The notes: generated by a model from the sequence alone, not told the origin. 64,000 nt of DNA from Mycolicibacterium aromaticivorans JS19b1 = JCM 16368 (GCF_000559085.1 NZ_JALN02000003.1:124001-188000); one strand, 5' to 3'. Numbered from the stretch's first letter, positions 25,201-35,389 are shown. Program-made: numbers and translations.

Positions 25201-26877
25201 ATGACCGAGTCCAGCAACGAGAACGACTTCTACAGTCAATATGTGGGCGAGGGGTCGAGCCCGACGCCGCCCCCATGGCACAGCGAGGCTGCCGACGAGG
25301 ATGCACCGGCCACCTCCTCGCCGCTTGATCCACTGGGCGGGCCACCCCCGCCAGCAACCAGCACCTCGCCATCGCTGGAACCGCCCTCCTACACGCCGCC
25401 CCCGCCGGCGACGGAAACTGTTGCGCCCCTTGACTCTGAGGGTCATACGCAGATCGTTGATCGCGACCAGATGCGCCGCGAGATGGAGGCGTTGCGCAAC
25501 GCCGATTCGCCACGCAGCGCCGAGCCCGCGGCCCCAGAAGAGACCACGACGGCGTACTACGGTGCGCCGGCTCCGCGGGTATGGGATCGAGCCACCCAAG
25601 ACCCTGAGGGGGGACGCCACAACGCACCCCCGCCGCCCCAACGCAACTTCAGCGCCCCGCCCCCGCCGGCGGCACCGTACGGGCCACCACCTCAAGAAGG
25701 CTTGTTCGGTGGTCCGCAAGCCGGGATTCCGCGCCAGGCCGCGCCCCCGCCGCCCGGGTACCGGCCTCCGGCAGGGGACGACGGTCGCCACGTCGCCCGG
25801 GTGGAGAACGATCCGTTCGCCTCGGTCGGCGCCATGCGAGCCCAAATCCACGAGGGCCAGGTGGCCGCACCCTACAAGCCAGTGCCCGAAACTGGTTGGC
25901 GCCACGGCGTTTACAAGATGACCCGCATCAACCTGGGGTTGTCGGCCAAGGAAGCCCATTGGAACGACCTGCGCCGACGACTCAAGGTCAACTTGCGGGG
26001 CAAATACGTCATCGCCGTGATGCAGTCCAAGGGAGGGGTCAACAAGACCAGCACCACCGTGCTGCTCGGCGCGGCGTTGTCGAAGTATCGCGACGAGAAG
26101 ATCGTCGCCATCGATGCCAACCCAGCCAACGGCAACCTCGCCCGCCGCATCGACGAACCATCTACCATGTCGTGGCGCGGACTCAACAGTGACCGTAACT
26201 TGCGTGATTACAGCGACTTTCGTGAATATCTCGGCAAAGACAACCATTCCGGGCTGGAAGTCTTGGGCAGCGACAAGGGCCGCACGCCCATGACCGGGGC
26301 TGACCTGATCACCGCGTGGTCCAAACTGCAGGTGCAGTACCCCATCGCCATCGTGGACTGCGGCAACCAGCTCGACGACGACCTCACCCATGCTCTGCTC
26401 GAGCACATTCGGGTCGACGCGATCGTCGTGCCGTCCACCACGCGCCTTGACGGCGCCCAGGGCGCGGCCGACACGTTGAACTGGCTGCTGGAAAGCGGCT
26501 ACCCGCACCTGGTGCGCGAAGCGGTGGTGATCGTCAGCAACATCAATAAGGTCAACGCCAGCGCCCAGGTCAAGCAGCTTCATGCCGACTTCGAACGCAC
26601 GGTTCGCTCGGTGCACACGGTCGACTTCGACCCACACCTGAGCGACGCCGTACCGATCGAGTTTGACCGGCTCCAGCCCGAAACCGCCCTGCGCTACATC
26701 GAGGCCGCCGCGTCGCTGGCCGACGGTTTCGCCCGCGCCACCGACCGCGACCCTGGTGCCCGCCAGCAGCGCATCACCGGAGTACCCGAGGGGCAACCCC
26801 GCCCTCCACAGGGCGGTGGTTACCCCGGGGCGTGGCCGGCGGCTAACAACAGTCAAGGGTGGAGCCCCCGCCCGTGA
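25201..26877 (+). CDS. EspI-like Pro-rich protein with MinD/ParA-type ATPase domain
   Basis: 558 aa. Residues 1-230 are Pro/Ala-rich and disordered; about 265-520 form a MinD/ParA-like domain with the deviant Walker A QSKGGVNKTST (near 273) and IAIVDCGNQLDDD as the Walker B region. This is the architecture of EspI and of the protein between espG2 and eccD2 in ESX-2. EspI in ESX-1 links secretion to ATP level; a regulatory role here is inferred. The stop overlaps the eccD GTG (GTGA, 26874-26877). Confidence 0.87.
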   Translation: MTESSNENDFYSQYVGEGSSPTPPPWHSEAADEDAPATSSPLDPLGGPPPPATSTSPSLEPPSYTPPPPATETVAPLDSEGHTQIVDRDQMRREMEALRNADSPRSAEPAAPEETTTAYYGAPAPRVWDRATQDPEGGRHNAPPPPQRNFSAPPPPAAPYGPPPQEGLFGGPQAGIPRQAAPPPPGYRPPAGDDGRHVARVENDPFASVGAMRAQIHEGQVAAPYKPVPETGWRHGVYKMTRINLGLSAKEAHWNDLRRRLKVNLRGKYVIAVMQSKGGVNKTSTTVLLGAALSKYRDEKIVAIDANPANGNLARRIDEPSTMSWRGLNSDRNLRDYSDFREYLGKDNHSGLEVLGSDKGRTPMTGADLITAWSKLQVQYPIAIVDCGNQLDDDLTHALLEHIRVDAIVVPSTTRLDGAQGAADTLNWLLESGYPHLVREAVVIVSNINKVNASAQVKQLHADFERTVRSVHTVDFDPHLSDAVPIEFDRLQPETALRYIEAAASLADGFARATDRDPGARQQRITGVPEGQPRPPQGGGYPGAWPAANNSQGWSPRP

Positions 26878-28388
26878 CCACGATGTCAGAGCGCACCGGC
26901 GTCGCGCCGGCCGCCCAGGCCCGGATCCGCGAGCAAGTCCGGGTAGCGGTGCTGTTTGGGGATCGACAGACCGATCTCGTACTGCCAGCCACCGAGGCGG
27001 TGGCCACCGTCGTCAACGAGGTTCTGGCCCAAGTGGTCACCACCGATGGCGAGGTTCGGGGTCCCGATGACAACGATCTGATCGTCCCCGGCACGGTGAC
27101 CCTCAAACGCGTGGGCGGTGCTGCCCTGACCCGGGGTCAGTCGCTGCGTGAACAGGGCATCACCGACGGCAGTCTGCTCATCTTGGAGGCTGACGACGCC
27201 GAGGTGTCGTTCACCGAGGTGATCGAAAACGCCTCTTCGGCCATCGCTCATTTCAACGCCCAGCGCTTCAAATCAGTCACGCCGCAAACAGCGCTGAACG
27301 TCGCCGCGGTGACCGCCGCGGCCGCGGCGGTGATTGTCTGCGGACTACTGCTGCGCGTGTGGCAGCTCAACCACGCTGCCGGCGCCTACTGGCCGGTGGT
27401 TGCCCCGGCGACGGCCGGGGGGCTGGCGGTGATCCTGTTTTTTGGTGGCGCCGCCGCATGGTGGCGTCAGCACATCGCCGCGATGGCCTACGGCCTGTGG
27501 GCGGGAGCGTTGGCGGCCACCGCCGTCGCGGGCTACACCGCCGTCCCGGGACCAGCGAACTCCTGGCACGTCGTGCTCGCCGCGGCGCTGACCATGGTGG
27601 CTGCGGTCGCACTGTGGGCGCTGTCCCCAGCCCCGCCGCGAGTGTTGGCTTGGCTGACCTTGGTCTGCCTGGGTGCCGCCCTGCTGGGTGTCCTGCACGC
27701 CGTGGGAATACAGATGCACTATCTATGGATCGGCACCATGGTGGTGGCGCTGGTCGTGCTCAAAAAAGTCGAGTCGCTGTCGGGCCTACTCGCCCGCGTG
27801 CCCATGCCCAGCTTCCCGACCGTCACCGGCAAGCTGGTCTTCGACGACGCCGAAGGAATCGCCGCCGAAGCGCTGGTGGCCGCCGAAACCGAAGGCACAC
27901 CCAGCGTCGAGGAACTCAAACGCGCCGCCGAAGCCGCCAACGGCTACCTGCAAGCCATCGTTGCCGCGGTGGCACCGTTCTTCATCGCCGGTGCTGCCGG
28001 GATCGTGACACCCGGACAGGGACGCTGGATTCTGGGTACCGCCTTCGTGTTGGGCGTCGCCGCGATCCTCGTCCTCGGCGGGCGCGCCCTGGAAGACCGG
28101 GCGGCAGCGGTCACCGTCGTAGCAACGGCGCTGGCGATGACGGCCGCCCTGGGCTTGAGATATGCGCTGTCGAGCCATAATCCGACCATCAGCCTGATCA
28201 TCGGCGCGCTCATCATTGCCCTGGGCCTGGCGGCGCTGGTCATCGCGGCCGTCGTCCCGCAGCGCCCGTTCTCCGCGCCGTTCCGCAAGTTGGTGGAGTG
28301 GCTGGAATACCTCTTGCAATTCTTGGTGTTCCCGCTGAGCTTGTGGCTGCTCAACATTTACTTCCTGGCCAGGACGGCGTTGTCATGA
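26874..28388 (+). CDS. eccD: EccD, polytopic ESX membrane channel component
   Basis: 504 aa from a GTG overlapping the preceding stop. An N-terminal ubiquitin-like domain (about 15-105, VRVAVLFGDRQTDLVLPATE) is followed by about eleven transmembrane helices (about 140-504), the standard EccD layout. EccD dimers form the membrane vestibule of the ESX complex. The stop overlaps the mycP start (ATGA), so translation is coupled. Confidence 0.95.
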   Translation: MTTMSERTGVAPAAQARIREQVRVAVLFGDRQTDLVLPATEAVATVVNEVLAQVVTTDGEVRGPDDNDLIVPGTVTLKRVGGAALTRGQSLREQGITDGSLLILEADDAEVSFTEVIENASSAIAHFNAQRFKSVTPQTALNVAAVTAAAAAVIVCGLLLRVWQLNHAAGAYWPVVAPATAGGLAVILFFGGAAAWWRQHIAAMAYGLWAGALAATAVAGYTAVPGPANSWHVVLAAALTMVAAVALWALSPAPPRVLAWLTLVCLGAALLGVLHAVGIQMHYLWIGTMVVALVVLKKVESLSGLLARVPMPSFPTVTGKLVFDDAEGIAAEALVAAETEGTPSVEELKRAAEAANGYLQAIVAAVAPFFIAGAAGIVTPGQGRWILGTAFVLGVAAILVLGGRALEDRAAAVTVVATALAMTAALGLRYALSSHNPTISLIIGALIIALGLAALVIAAVVPQRPFSAPFRKLVEWLEYLLQFLVFPLSLWLLNIYFLARTALS

Positions 28389-29821
28389 CCAGCGTGTGGA
28401 CCCAGCGCGGGGTGTGCGCTGCCGCGGTGAGCATGTTGGTGATGATGGCTCCGCTCAGCACGGGCGTCGCCGGAGCGATCTCACCGCCGGTGATCGACCC
28501 GGGCGCGGTCCCTAACCCGCTTCCGCTGGGCCCGGGTGAACCGCTGCGCCAGGAGCATCAGTGCATTCCCTCAGGTCTGATGCCCGACACTGATCTCGGT
28601 GCCCCGACCGCAGCACAAGCATTCATGGACCTGCCCGCCCTGTGGCAATCCGCTGGGCGCGGAGCGGGCCAGACCATCGCCATGGTCGACACCGGAGTCA
28701 ATGTGTCACCACGGCTGGCACACATTCACGGCGGCGGCGACTACGTGGACGAAGCGGCAAATGGGCTGCAGGACTGCGACTCTCACGGCACGGTAGTAGC
28801 GAGCATCCTGGGTGCGCAGCCCTCGCAGACCGACGGCTTGGTCGGCGTCGTTCCTGACGCCGACATTATCTCCATCCGTCAATCCTCAGAAGCGTGGGTG
28901 CCGGCCAACCCGAGCTCGGCTGACGTGGAGGCCGACCGGCGCGCCGGAACGGTCGCCTCCTTGGCCAAAGCCATTGTGCTGGCTGCCAATACCGGCGCCA
29001 GGGTGATGAACATTTCCATCGTCAGCTGTATCCCGGTCCTCAAGCCGGTCGATCAGACCACCCTGGGGGCGGCAGTGCGTTACGCCGCGGTGGACAAAGA
29101 CATCGTCATCGTCGCCGCGGGCGGCAACCTCGGCGGGGCGGGCTGCGCCCAGAACCCCGACATCGACGCCACCAGCGCCAAAGACCCCCGCAACTGGAAC
29201 GGTGTCGTCACCATCTCCACCCCGGCATGGTTCTCCCAGTATGTGCTCTCGGTCAGCGCCACCGACGGCAGCGGCCAGCCTGCCGTGGACACCAACCACC
29301 GAGAGATCAGTCTGTCCGGGCCATGGATCGGTGTTGCAGCCCCGGGAGTGTTCATCGAAGGACTCGATGACAAAGGCGGGGTCATCAACGCCACCTTCGA
29401 CGCAAACGCCGGCGTGCTACGACCGATCAACGGCACCTCATTCGCCGCGCCCTACGTGACCGGCCTGGCAGCGCTAGTCCGCGCCAAATACCCCAATCTC
29501 ACTGCGGCGCAAGTCATCCAGCGCATCGAGGCGACTGCCCACTCGCCGGCCGCGTCACCACAGGACATCGCCGGGGGCGCGGTGGTCGACAACCGCATGG
29601 GATACGGGGCCATCGACCCGGTGGCCGCACTCAACGACGACGTGCCCCTCGGTCCGGCTCTCCCGGCCGAACACCTCACCCGGCCTCTGCACCCGCCGCC
29701 ACCACCCCCGCCCCCGGACCATCGGCCCATGATCGTCGCCCTCGCGGGCGCCGGCGGCGCGATCGGAATCCTGGTGGCCCTGTTCTTCATCGCCAAAGTC
29801 TCTCGGAGGCGGCAGGTATGA
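28385..29821 (+). CDS. mycP: MycP, ESX-associated subtilisin-like serine protease (mycosin)
   Basis: 478 aa. A signal peptide covers about residues 1-35. The catalytic triad is visible: Asp in AMVDTGVN (near 102), His in DSHGTVVAS (near 133), Ser in NGTSFAAP (near 350); the oxyanion Asn is in VAAGGN. A Pro-rich linker and one C-terminal transmembrane helix (about 450-470) with a basic tail anchor it in the membrane. Mycosins stabilise the ESX complex and process some substrates. Overlaps eccE by 4 bp. Confidence 0.96.
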   Translation: MTSVWTQRGVCAAAVSMLVMMAPLSTGVAGAISPPVIDPGAVPNPLPLGPGEPLRQEHQCIPSGLMPDTDLGAPTAAQAFMDLPALWQSAGRGAGQTIAMVDTGVNVSPRLAHIHGGGDYVDEAANGLQDCDSHGTVVASILGAQPSQTDGLVGVVPDADIISIRQSSEAWVPANPSSADVEADRRAGTVASLAKAIVLAANTGARVMNISIVSCIPVLKPVDQTTLGAAVRYAAVDKDIVIVAAGGNLGGAGCAQNPDIDATSAKDPRNWNGVVTISTPAWFSQYVLSVSATDGSGQPAVDTNHREISLSGPWIGVAAPGVFIEGLDDKGGVINATFDANAGVLRPINGTSFAAPYVTGLAALVRAKYPNLTAAQVIQRIEATAHSPAASPQDIAGGAVVDNRMGYGAIDPVAALNDDVPLGPALPAEHLTRPLHPPPPPPPPDHRPMIVALAGAGGAIGILVALFFIAKVSRRRQV

Positions 29822-31515
29822 CACTAGTTGAGCTCACCGACCCGGCGGCCTACGCCGATCACGAGCCACAACGCACGCCGGGGGAGCGGCTGCCCCGCTG
29901 GCAATTTCACCTGCCTCTGCGCCGAGCGATCATCGCCGAAGTCGCGGCGGCGATAGCGGTGGCGCCCTTCGCCGCCCGGATGCCGTGGTGGGCGCTGATA
30001 CCAATCGCGGTACTGGTGTTTGCGGCAGTGGGTCTGATGTATCGCGGGGCGACCGGCTGGACCTGGCTCACCCGTGCGCGCAACGTGCGGCGAGCTCGCC
30101 GCCGCACGTCGGTCCAGCAGGCGCGCGCGGCACTGCCCGTGCCGTTCGAGGCTGAATTGCCCGGCGTGGGCCCCGGTGGGCTGCTGTGGGACGGCGAGTA
30201 CGCGATCACCATGATCGCGCTGCACGGACGCCAGTACGCACCCACGGTGCTGGTCTCCGAAGGCGCCGAGTCGATCGACACGGTGCCGCTGGCTGTATGC
30301 GGCGCACTACTGCAACAATTCGGCGGCCTGGAACTGCATTCGATCGACATCCTGAGCATCGGTACCCGCACCGCTCAAGACGGCCGATTCACGCACCGCT
30401 ACGAGGAAACCGTCGCCGATCGGGCGGCGGTCGGTGAGCGTCGCACCTGGCTGGTACTACGGCTGCGGCCGACCGCGTGCCTGGACGCCATGCTCTACCG
30501 GCGCAGCGTCGGAGAAGCCATCGAAGCGGCCACCGAACGGATCCGCCAAGCCGCTGCCCGCGCCGGGTGCCGCGCGGTCACCTGTAGCCCCGAGCAGCTC
30601 CGTGCTGCCACGGCCACTCTGCTGGTCGGCCATGACCTCGCCGACTACCAGGAACGGTGGACCGACCTGCGCGTCGGTGACGACTACGTGACCCCTTACC
30701 GGATGTCAGGCGTTGATCTGAGCACTCGTGTCCTCAACGATGTGTGGACCATCCGGGCCACCAAAGCCGTTGTGCTGGTCCGCATGACACGACACGTTGA
30801 GACCGGTGAACTGATGGTCGGGGCGCTAGTGCGGGTGCACACTCCGGCACACCTGACCCACCCACCGCTGTCGACCCTGCAGACCGTGCCCGGTGAGGCC
30901 TTTGAGTCCCTCGCAGCAACCCTGCCGCTGGGTGATCGCTCGTTGAGCGTGCCGCTGTCGATGCGCCCCCTGCAGAGCGCACCGCTTCCGGTGCAGGTAG
31001 GACCGACCGGGTTCTTGCACGGGATGGCCGAGTTGTCAGGCGTACCGCTGCTGCTCAATTGGACCGACCCACTCAAATTCGTGCGCGTGGCCATCGCCGC
31101 GGATCTCGATGTCGTCCAAGCCTTGGTGCTGCGCGCGACCTCGGCCGGGGCAACCGCGGAAATTCACACCGTGCGCCCCAACCGGTGGCTGCCGATCTGC
31201 GACGACATTCGCATCAGTATGGCCCGCAATCAGGAACGGTCCAAGGCTGCGACAGTCATCGTGGCCGACGGTCCGCAACCTCAGCAGGTGTTGCGTGAGA
31301 GCGGGGAACGCGGACACGCGTTGCTGTCAGTCATGCGCCCTGACGAAGCGCTCCCTGAGGACGCCGACATCCGCATCCGCCAAGTCGGACCCAACCACAT
31401 CACCGTGGAGACCCCGGCACGGCCGCGACCCATGACCCTGGCAATCATCCGCCCGCGCAACGAGGCGCACACCCTGACCCACCTTCTGCAACCGTCCAGG
31501 AGTCGACGCCGATGA
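29818..31515 (+). CDS. eccE: EccE, ESX membrane complex periphery component
   Basis: 565 aa. Two closely spaced N-terminal transmembrane helices (about 37-78) are followed by a long mixed alpha/beta domain, the normal EccE arrangement. EccE sits at the edge of the ESX membrane complex and stabilises it. Start and stop both overlap neighbours by 4 bp (ATGA), so mycP-eccE-eccA form a tight operon. Confidence 0.92.
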   Translation: MTLVELTDPAAYADHEPQRTPGERLPRWQFHLPLRRAIIAEVAAAIAVAPFAARMPWWALIPIAVLVFAAVGLMYRGATGWTWLTRARNVRRARRRTSVQQARAALPVPFEAELPGVGPGGLLWDGEYAITMIALHGRQYAPTVLVSEGAESIDTVPLAVCGALLQQFGGLELHSIDILSIGTRTAQDGRFTHRYEETVADRAAVGERRTWLVLRLRPTACLDAMLYRRSVGEAIEAATERIRQAAARAGCRAVTCSPEQLRAATATLLVGHDLADYQERWTDLRVGDDYVTPYRMSGVDLSTRVLNDVWTIRATKAVVLVRMTRHVETGELMVGALVRVHTPAHLTHPPLSTLQTVPGEAFESLAATLPLGDRSLSVPLSMRPLQSAPLPVQVGPTGFLHGMAELSGVPLLLNWTDPLKFVRVAIAADLDVVQALVLRATSAGATAEIHTVRPNRWLPICDDIRISMARNQERSKAATVIVADGPQPQQVLRESGERGHALLSVMRPDEALPEDADIRIRQVGPNHITVETPARPRPMTLAIIRPRNEAHTLTHLLQPSRSRRR

Positions 31516-33311
31516 GTCAGCGCAGTACCGAAGCCCTGCGGGCGGGCATGAAGACCCTGAAAACCAACCCGCGCCGTGCACTAGAGGTTTTGAAGCTGGC
31601 GACCGACGACGACCCGGGCATGGCCGATGCCTGGCTGGGACGCATGGCTGCCGGTGACCGCTCACCAGCGACGATCGCTCGACTGGCCGATGCCCGCGAG
31701 CGCCTTGGCATGGACTTGCGTACCTGCGGTTCTGAGCTTCGCGTGATCGACCTGGACGTCACCTTCGACATCGAATATTTGCGCTGGCGAATCGAGGACG
31801 CCACCACCGCGCAGCTGGCCTACATCGGCATCCTGCTCGCCGACCGTAACTACGCCGAGGCCAACACGCGTCTGGCTGGGCTAGGAACCGACCCCAAGGT
31901 CCAATACACCCGTGGCGTCTTGATGCAGATGACCGAGCGGTGGCCCGATGTCCTGGCCGCCGTCGCCGGTCGGGAGGCCTGGTTCACCGATGCCCTTCTC
32001 AGCAGGGGCGCCGCCCTGCTCGAAGCGAAGGCCGCCGCGCACCTGGGTATGTGGGAGCGTGCCGGCGCCGCGCTGGAGGTTGCCTGCGACAACACGTATG
32101 GCCCCGACCTGATTACCCGCGACGCCACATTCCAGCGAGCCCTCATCGCTCGAGCCCAAGGAGACGACGACACCGCGCGCCAGACACTCGGAGATGTCGC
32201 CATGCGGTGGCCCGACTTCGAGCTGACCCGGAAAGCGTTGGCGGATCCGACGTTCGGAATCAAAGTGGTCGACCACGCCACCATCGACACCCGCGTCGAC
32301 CCGTGGGACCCGACGACCGGGCGCACCCCAGAGCAACGCCAGGACGACCAACACGCCTCCGAGGCCCGCAAAGACCTCGCCGACGCCGAAGCAACCCTCA
32401 AAGCGATGATCGGCCTCGACGAAGTCAAGCAGCAGGTCCGCCAACTCAAGGCAACGACCGTCGCTCGGATCCTGCGAGAGCGCAAGGGACACACCAGCAC
32501 CGCAGTCACCAACCATCTGCTGATGATGGGCCCTCCCGGGGTCGGCAAGACCGAAGTCGCCCGGGTGATCGCGAAAACCTTTTGCGGACTGGGCATTCTG
32601 CCCGACCGGGACGTGCTGGAAACCAGCAAGGAAGCCTTGGCGGGTCAGTTCGTTGGCTCGGTCGAAACCCAGACGCGTGAATTCCTCGCCAGCGCAATCG
32701 GAAAGACCGTCTTCTTCGATGAGTTCGGCGAGCTCCTGCACGGCGGCTACGCGGGCGGCGACCCCATCGGCCAAGCCATCGTCGCGGCGATCGTCCCGTG
32801 GATGGAAAACAACCGCGATAAGGCGGTGTTCATCGCCGCAGGCTATCCACGTGGATGTCAGAAGGTCATCGACTCCAACGCCGGCTTACAAGGCCGCTTC
32901 GCCACCACCATCCAATTCAGCTCCTACCCCCCGGACAAACTGATCGCCATCGCGCGCGCCATCCTGGCCCGGGGCAGCAACATCGTAGAGCCCGGCGCCC
33001 TGGAAGACGTCCTCCTGGAACCATTTACACGGTTCTACAACGAGACAAAAGTCAACGCCGACGGCGACACCGTCCGCGCGATCGACGACCTCAACAACGG
33101 GCGATTTGTGCGCAACATCCTGGAGAAAGCGCAGATCGTGCGCGACGTCCGCGTCCTAGACACAGTGGGGCTCGATGAACTCGACCTCAGCGACACCACA
33201 CTCGGCGATTCCATCGCCGAAAACGACCTGCTTTTGATCACTCGGGAGGATCTGTGGAACGGGCTGCAGCAGGCCACCCCGCCCGCCTTCCGCACTCGCG
33301 CCGCGCCGTAA
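31512..33311 (+). CDS. eccA: EccA, cytosolic AAA+ ATPase of the ESX system
   Basis: 599 aa. Residues 1-280 form the TPR-like helical N-domain; about 300-599 is a CbxX/CfqX-type AAA+ domain with Walker A GPPGVGKTE (near 339), Walker B TVFFDEFGELL (near 400) and an arginine-rich sensor region. EccA is thought to act on EspG-bound substrates. It is the last gene of the core ESX operon; a convergent gene follows 108 bp later. Confidence 0.95.
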   Translation: MSQRSTEALRAGMKTLKTNPRRALEVLKLATDDDPGMADAWLGRMAAGDRSPATIARLADARERLGMDLRTCGSELRVIDLDVTFDIEYLRWRIEDATTAQLAYIGILLADRNYAEANTRLAGLGTDPKVQYTRGVLMQMTERWPDVLAAVAGREAWFTDALLSRGAALLEAKAAAHLGMWERAGAALEVACDNTYGPDLITRDATFQRALIARAQGDDDTARQTLGDVAMRWPDFELTRKALADPTFGIKVVDHATIDTRVDPWDPTTGRTPEQRQDDQHASEARKDLADAEATLKAMIGLDEVKQQVRQLKATTVARILRERKGHTSTAVTNHLLMMGPPGVGKTEVARVIAKTFCGLGILPDRDVLETSKEALAGQFVGSVETQTREFLASAIGKTVFFDEFGELLHGGYAGGDPIGQAIVAAIVPWMENNRDKAVFIAAGYPRGCQKVIDSNAGLQGRFATTIQFSSYPPDKLIAIARAILARGSNIVEPGALEDVLLEPFTRFYNETKVNADGDTVRAIDDLNNGRFVRNILEKAQIVRDVRVLDTVGLDELDLSDTTLGDSIAENDLLLITREDLWNGLQQATPPAFRTRAAP

Positions 33312-33419
33312 CCGCCTGTCGGCGCACGCAATCGATTTTTGCTGCGTGGTTTTCGTGCGGCGGCAGGGGCTGCGGCACCCGTCGCCGGTGAGGGCGGCGG
33401 ACGTGTCGGGATCAGTCGT

Positions 33420-34919
33420 TCACGGGCAAGCAGGGAGATGCAGAAGGTTGTTTTGGAGCTTGTTGTCGGCCGCGGTCGTCAGGTAAAGGCCCCGGTAGCC
33501 GGTTCGGGCATTTGGGTTAAAGGGCACCGCCGCTGGGTCGGTTCGGTTGTGCCAGTCACCGACGCGGACTGCCGCGGTGCTGCCGTCGGGTGCGACGGTG
33601 CGGAATTCATGAGTTCCGTTGAGAATCATCGAGATAACCTGTGCGGTAGATAGGGTCCATGGCTGTCCATTGCGGACCCCGCCGACGGCATAGACATACC
33701 GCGGCTTATTGAACTGGCGTCCGTAACGTGCGCACGTGATGTCCCACCGTTCGGGCGCAGGCCGTGGGATGACGCGCTGTCCGACAGTCGTAGGCCCCAC
33801 CCAACGCATACCGCCGTCCCAGTCATATTGGATGAACTCGTGAAACCACTTCGCACCTCGTTGCCATGCGAAGACATGGAGGGCGCCGGTGCGATCTCCG
33901 ACGCGCTCCCCGTTGTCCTGGAGAAGCGCAACCTCGTCATAGACCTCGGTTCCCACAGCGCCCTGGTAGTTCCATGTCAAGCCGGTGTTGTTATTGCGGA
34001 CGTAATAGGCGAATCCGCCTGCAGCGAGTGGCGCCACGAGTTCGTAGTTGCCATGCTTTGCGGGCGCGAAGATGAAGAACCCTCGACGGTAATTGCGATC
34101 ACTCTGGATAACAGCGGGACGACCCCTGACCCCGTTTCCGATGACGTCCTCGCGCTCCCACACCCGCATTGTCGAGCCGGCTGTCGCGCCCGCCTGACCG
34201 CCGCCACCGACGAAATAGCTGGGAGTCGTCTGCCTCACGGTCAGCGACCCGTCTACCTTGCACGCTGCAAGGACGGCCTGCGCGTTGCCCGCTTCATCAA
34301 AGTCGTTTCGGGTGTCGCCGACTGTACCGAGTGCCCACCCCAAACCGTCGTAATCTCCAGTCACGGGATCTCCTCCATAGACGTTGATCCCGGTCTCGTT
34401 CGGGCGCAGCTGCAGTAGCTTGTCGCCGTTATCCCACTGATGCGTTGTCGTGGAATTGCGCTGGTAGATCCGTAAGCCCTCACCCCCATAGCTCGACGCC
34501 AGGATGTAATCCGGCTCAGGAGTGTCTTCATCAAGGATGTGGTGTCGGCCGAAAGCAATGCCGCGGAACCGCTCGACCGCATGACCGCGGTCACTGCGCG
34601 GTCGGGATAAGTCAGTTCCGAAAGTCCATTTCAAGCTTTTACTATCGCGCCACCAAATCTCGATGTCGCCGGCCGCTGTCACCGCGGCCAGTTCGAAATT
34701 TCCGTGGCTACCACCCTTTGACTTGAAGCGACTCTGGTAGGCCGCCACGCTGGTGAGCGGCCTACCAGCGATGACTACCGGACCGTTCCACTTCACACCG
34801 TCATGCCAGAACTGAGCAAAACCACCGTCAGGCCATGGCAAGTAGACTTCGAAATTGCTGTGCCAGGTGCCATAGGTGCTCTGAAACCCGAAACCCGAGC
34901 TGTAACCGATCTGCCCCAT
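33420..34919 (-). CDS. Lectin-like beta-propeller protein (PLL-like repeats)
   Basis: 499 aa, no signal peptide. It contains degenerate repeats centred on HxNFE/HGNYE, then GG(F/I)..(Y/W)(W/V)R(D/N)....W, for example HSNFEVYLPWPDGGFAQFWH, HGNFELAAVTAAGDIEIWWR and HGNYELVAPLAAGGFAYYVR. This matches the blades of PLL-type bacterial lectin propellers, which bind fucose or other sugars. The C-terminal 100 residues look like a separate region. Base composition is visibly less GC-rich than the flanking ESX and transfer genes, and the strand is opposite, suggesting acquired cargo. Substrate and role unknown. Confidence 0.65.
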   Translation of the reverse strand: MGQIGYSSGFGFQSTYGTWHSNFEVYLPWPDGGFAQFWHDGVKWNGPVVIAGRPLTSVAAYQSRFKSKGGSHGNFELAAVTAAGDIEIWWRDSKSLKWTFGTDLSRPRSDRGHAVERFRGIAFGRHHILDEDTPEPDYILASSYGGEGLRIYQRNSTTTHQWDNGDKLLQLRPNETGINVYGGDPVTGDYDGLGWALGTVGDTRNDFDEAGNAQAVLAACKVDGSLTVRQTTPSYFVGGGGQAGATAGSTMRVWEREDVIGNGVRGRPAVIQSDRNYRRGFFIFAPAKHGNYELVAPLAAGGFAYYVRNNNTGLTWNYQGAVGTEVYDEVALLQDNGERVGDRTGALHVFAWQRGAKWFHEFIQYDWDGGMRWVGPTTVGQRVIPRPAPERWDITCARYGRQFNKPRYVYAVGGVRNGQPWTLSTAQVISMILNGTHEFRTVAPDGSTAAVRVGDWHNRTDPAAVPFNPNARTGYRGLYLTTAADNKLQNNLLHLPACP

Positions 34920-35001
34920 TCTGACCCCCCGTCAGTGTTTTCAGGACAGACGAATTTTACAGAAAGTACGCCCCCGGAGTAGCTCTCCGAGAGGTGCTTG
35001 G

Positions 35002-35373
35002 TTACCGCCCGCAGCTGATGTCATAGCTGGCGCGCACAGGCTGACGCTCTCGTTGGGTCCGCAGGTAATCACGCAGCCACGCTTGTTGGTCGTCCGACAA
35101 CGCTTTCAGCTCCTCATCAGTGTGAATGCTGTCCGCCCCACAGCTATTCGGTCGCCCGTCGAGGGCCAATCCCTCGTGAAGGAAGAAGCGCGCCGCCACC
35201 ACCTCAGGTTGGCTGGCCGATGGGTCCAGCAGCGTGGTGGCGGCGCTGTCGATCGCTGATCGAGCGTATTGGCTTCGGCGCTCCTGATCTCCGTGCTCAG
35301 CGGCGTCGCGGGCGGCGAGAATCTCACGGCGCGCGTCGTCGAGAGCATCGCGGGCTGTCGGTTCGGTACGCAT
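35002..35373 (-). CDS. Hypothetical helical protein, 123 aa
   Basis: All-helical, charged protein with no recognised domain (ARDALDDARREILAARDAAE at the start). The ATG at 35373 faces a compact divergent control region with a 12-bp inverted repeat (35390-35427). The gene is probably real because the composition is protein-like and the regulatory region is well formed. Function unknown. Confidence 0.6.
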   Translation of the reverse strand: MRTEPTARDALDDARREILAARDAAEHGDQERRSQYARSAIDSAATTLLDPSASQPEVVAARFFLHEGLALDGRPNSCGADSIHTDEELKALSDDQQAWLRDYLRTQRERQPVRASYDISCGR

Positions 35374-35389
35374 AGCCAGCCTCCCAATG

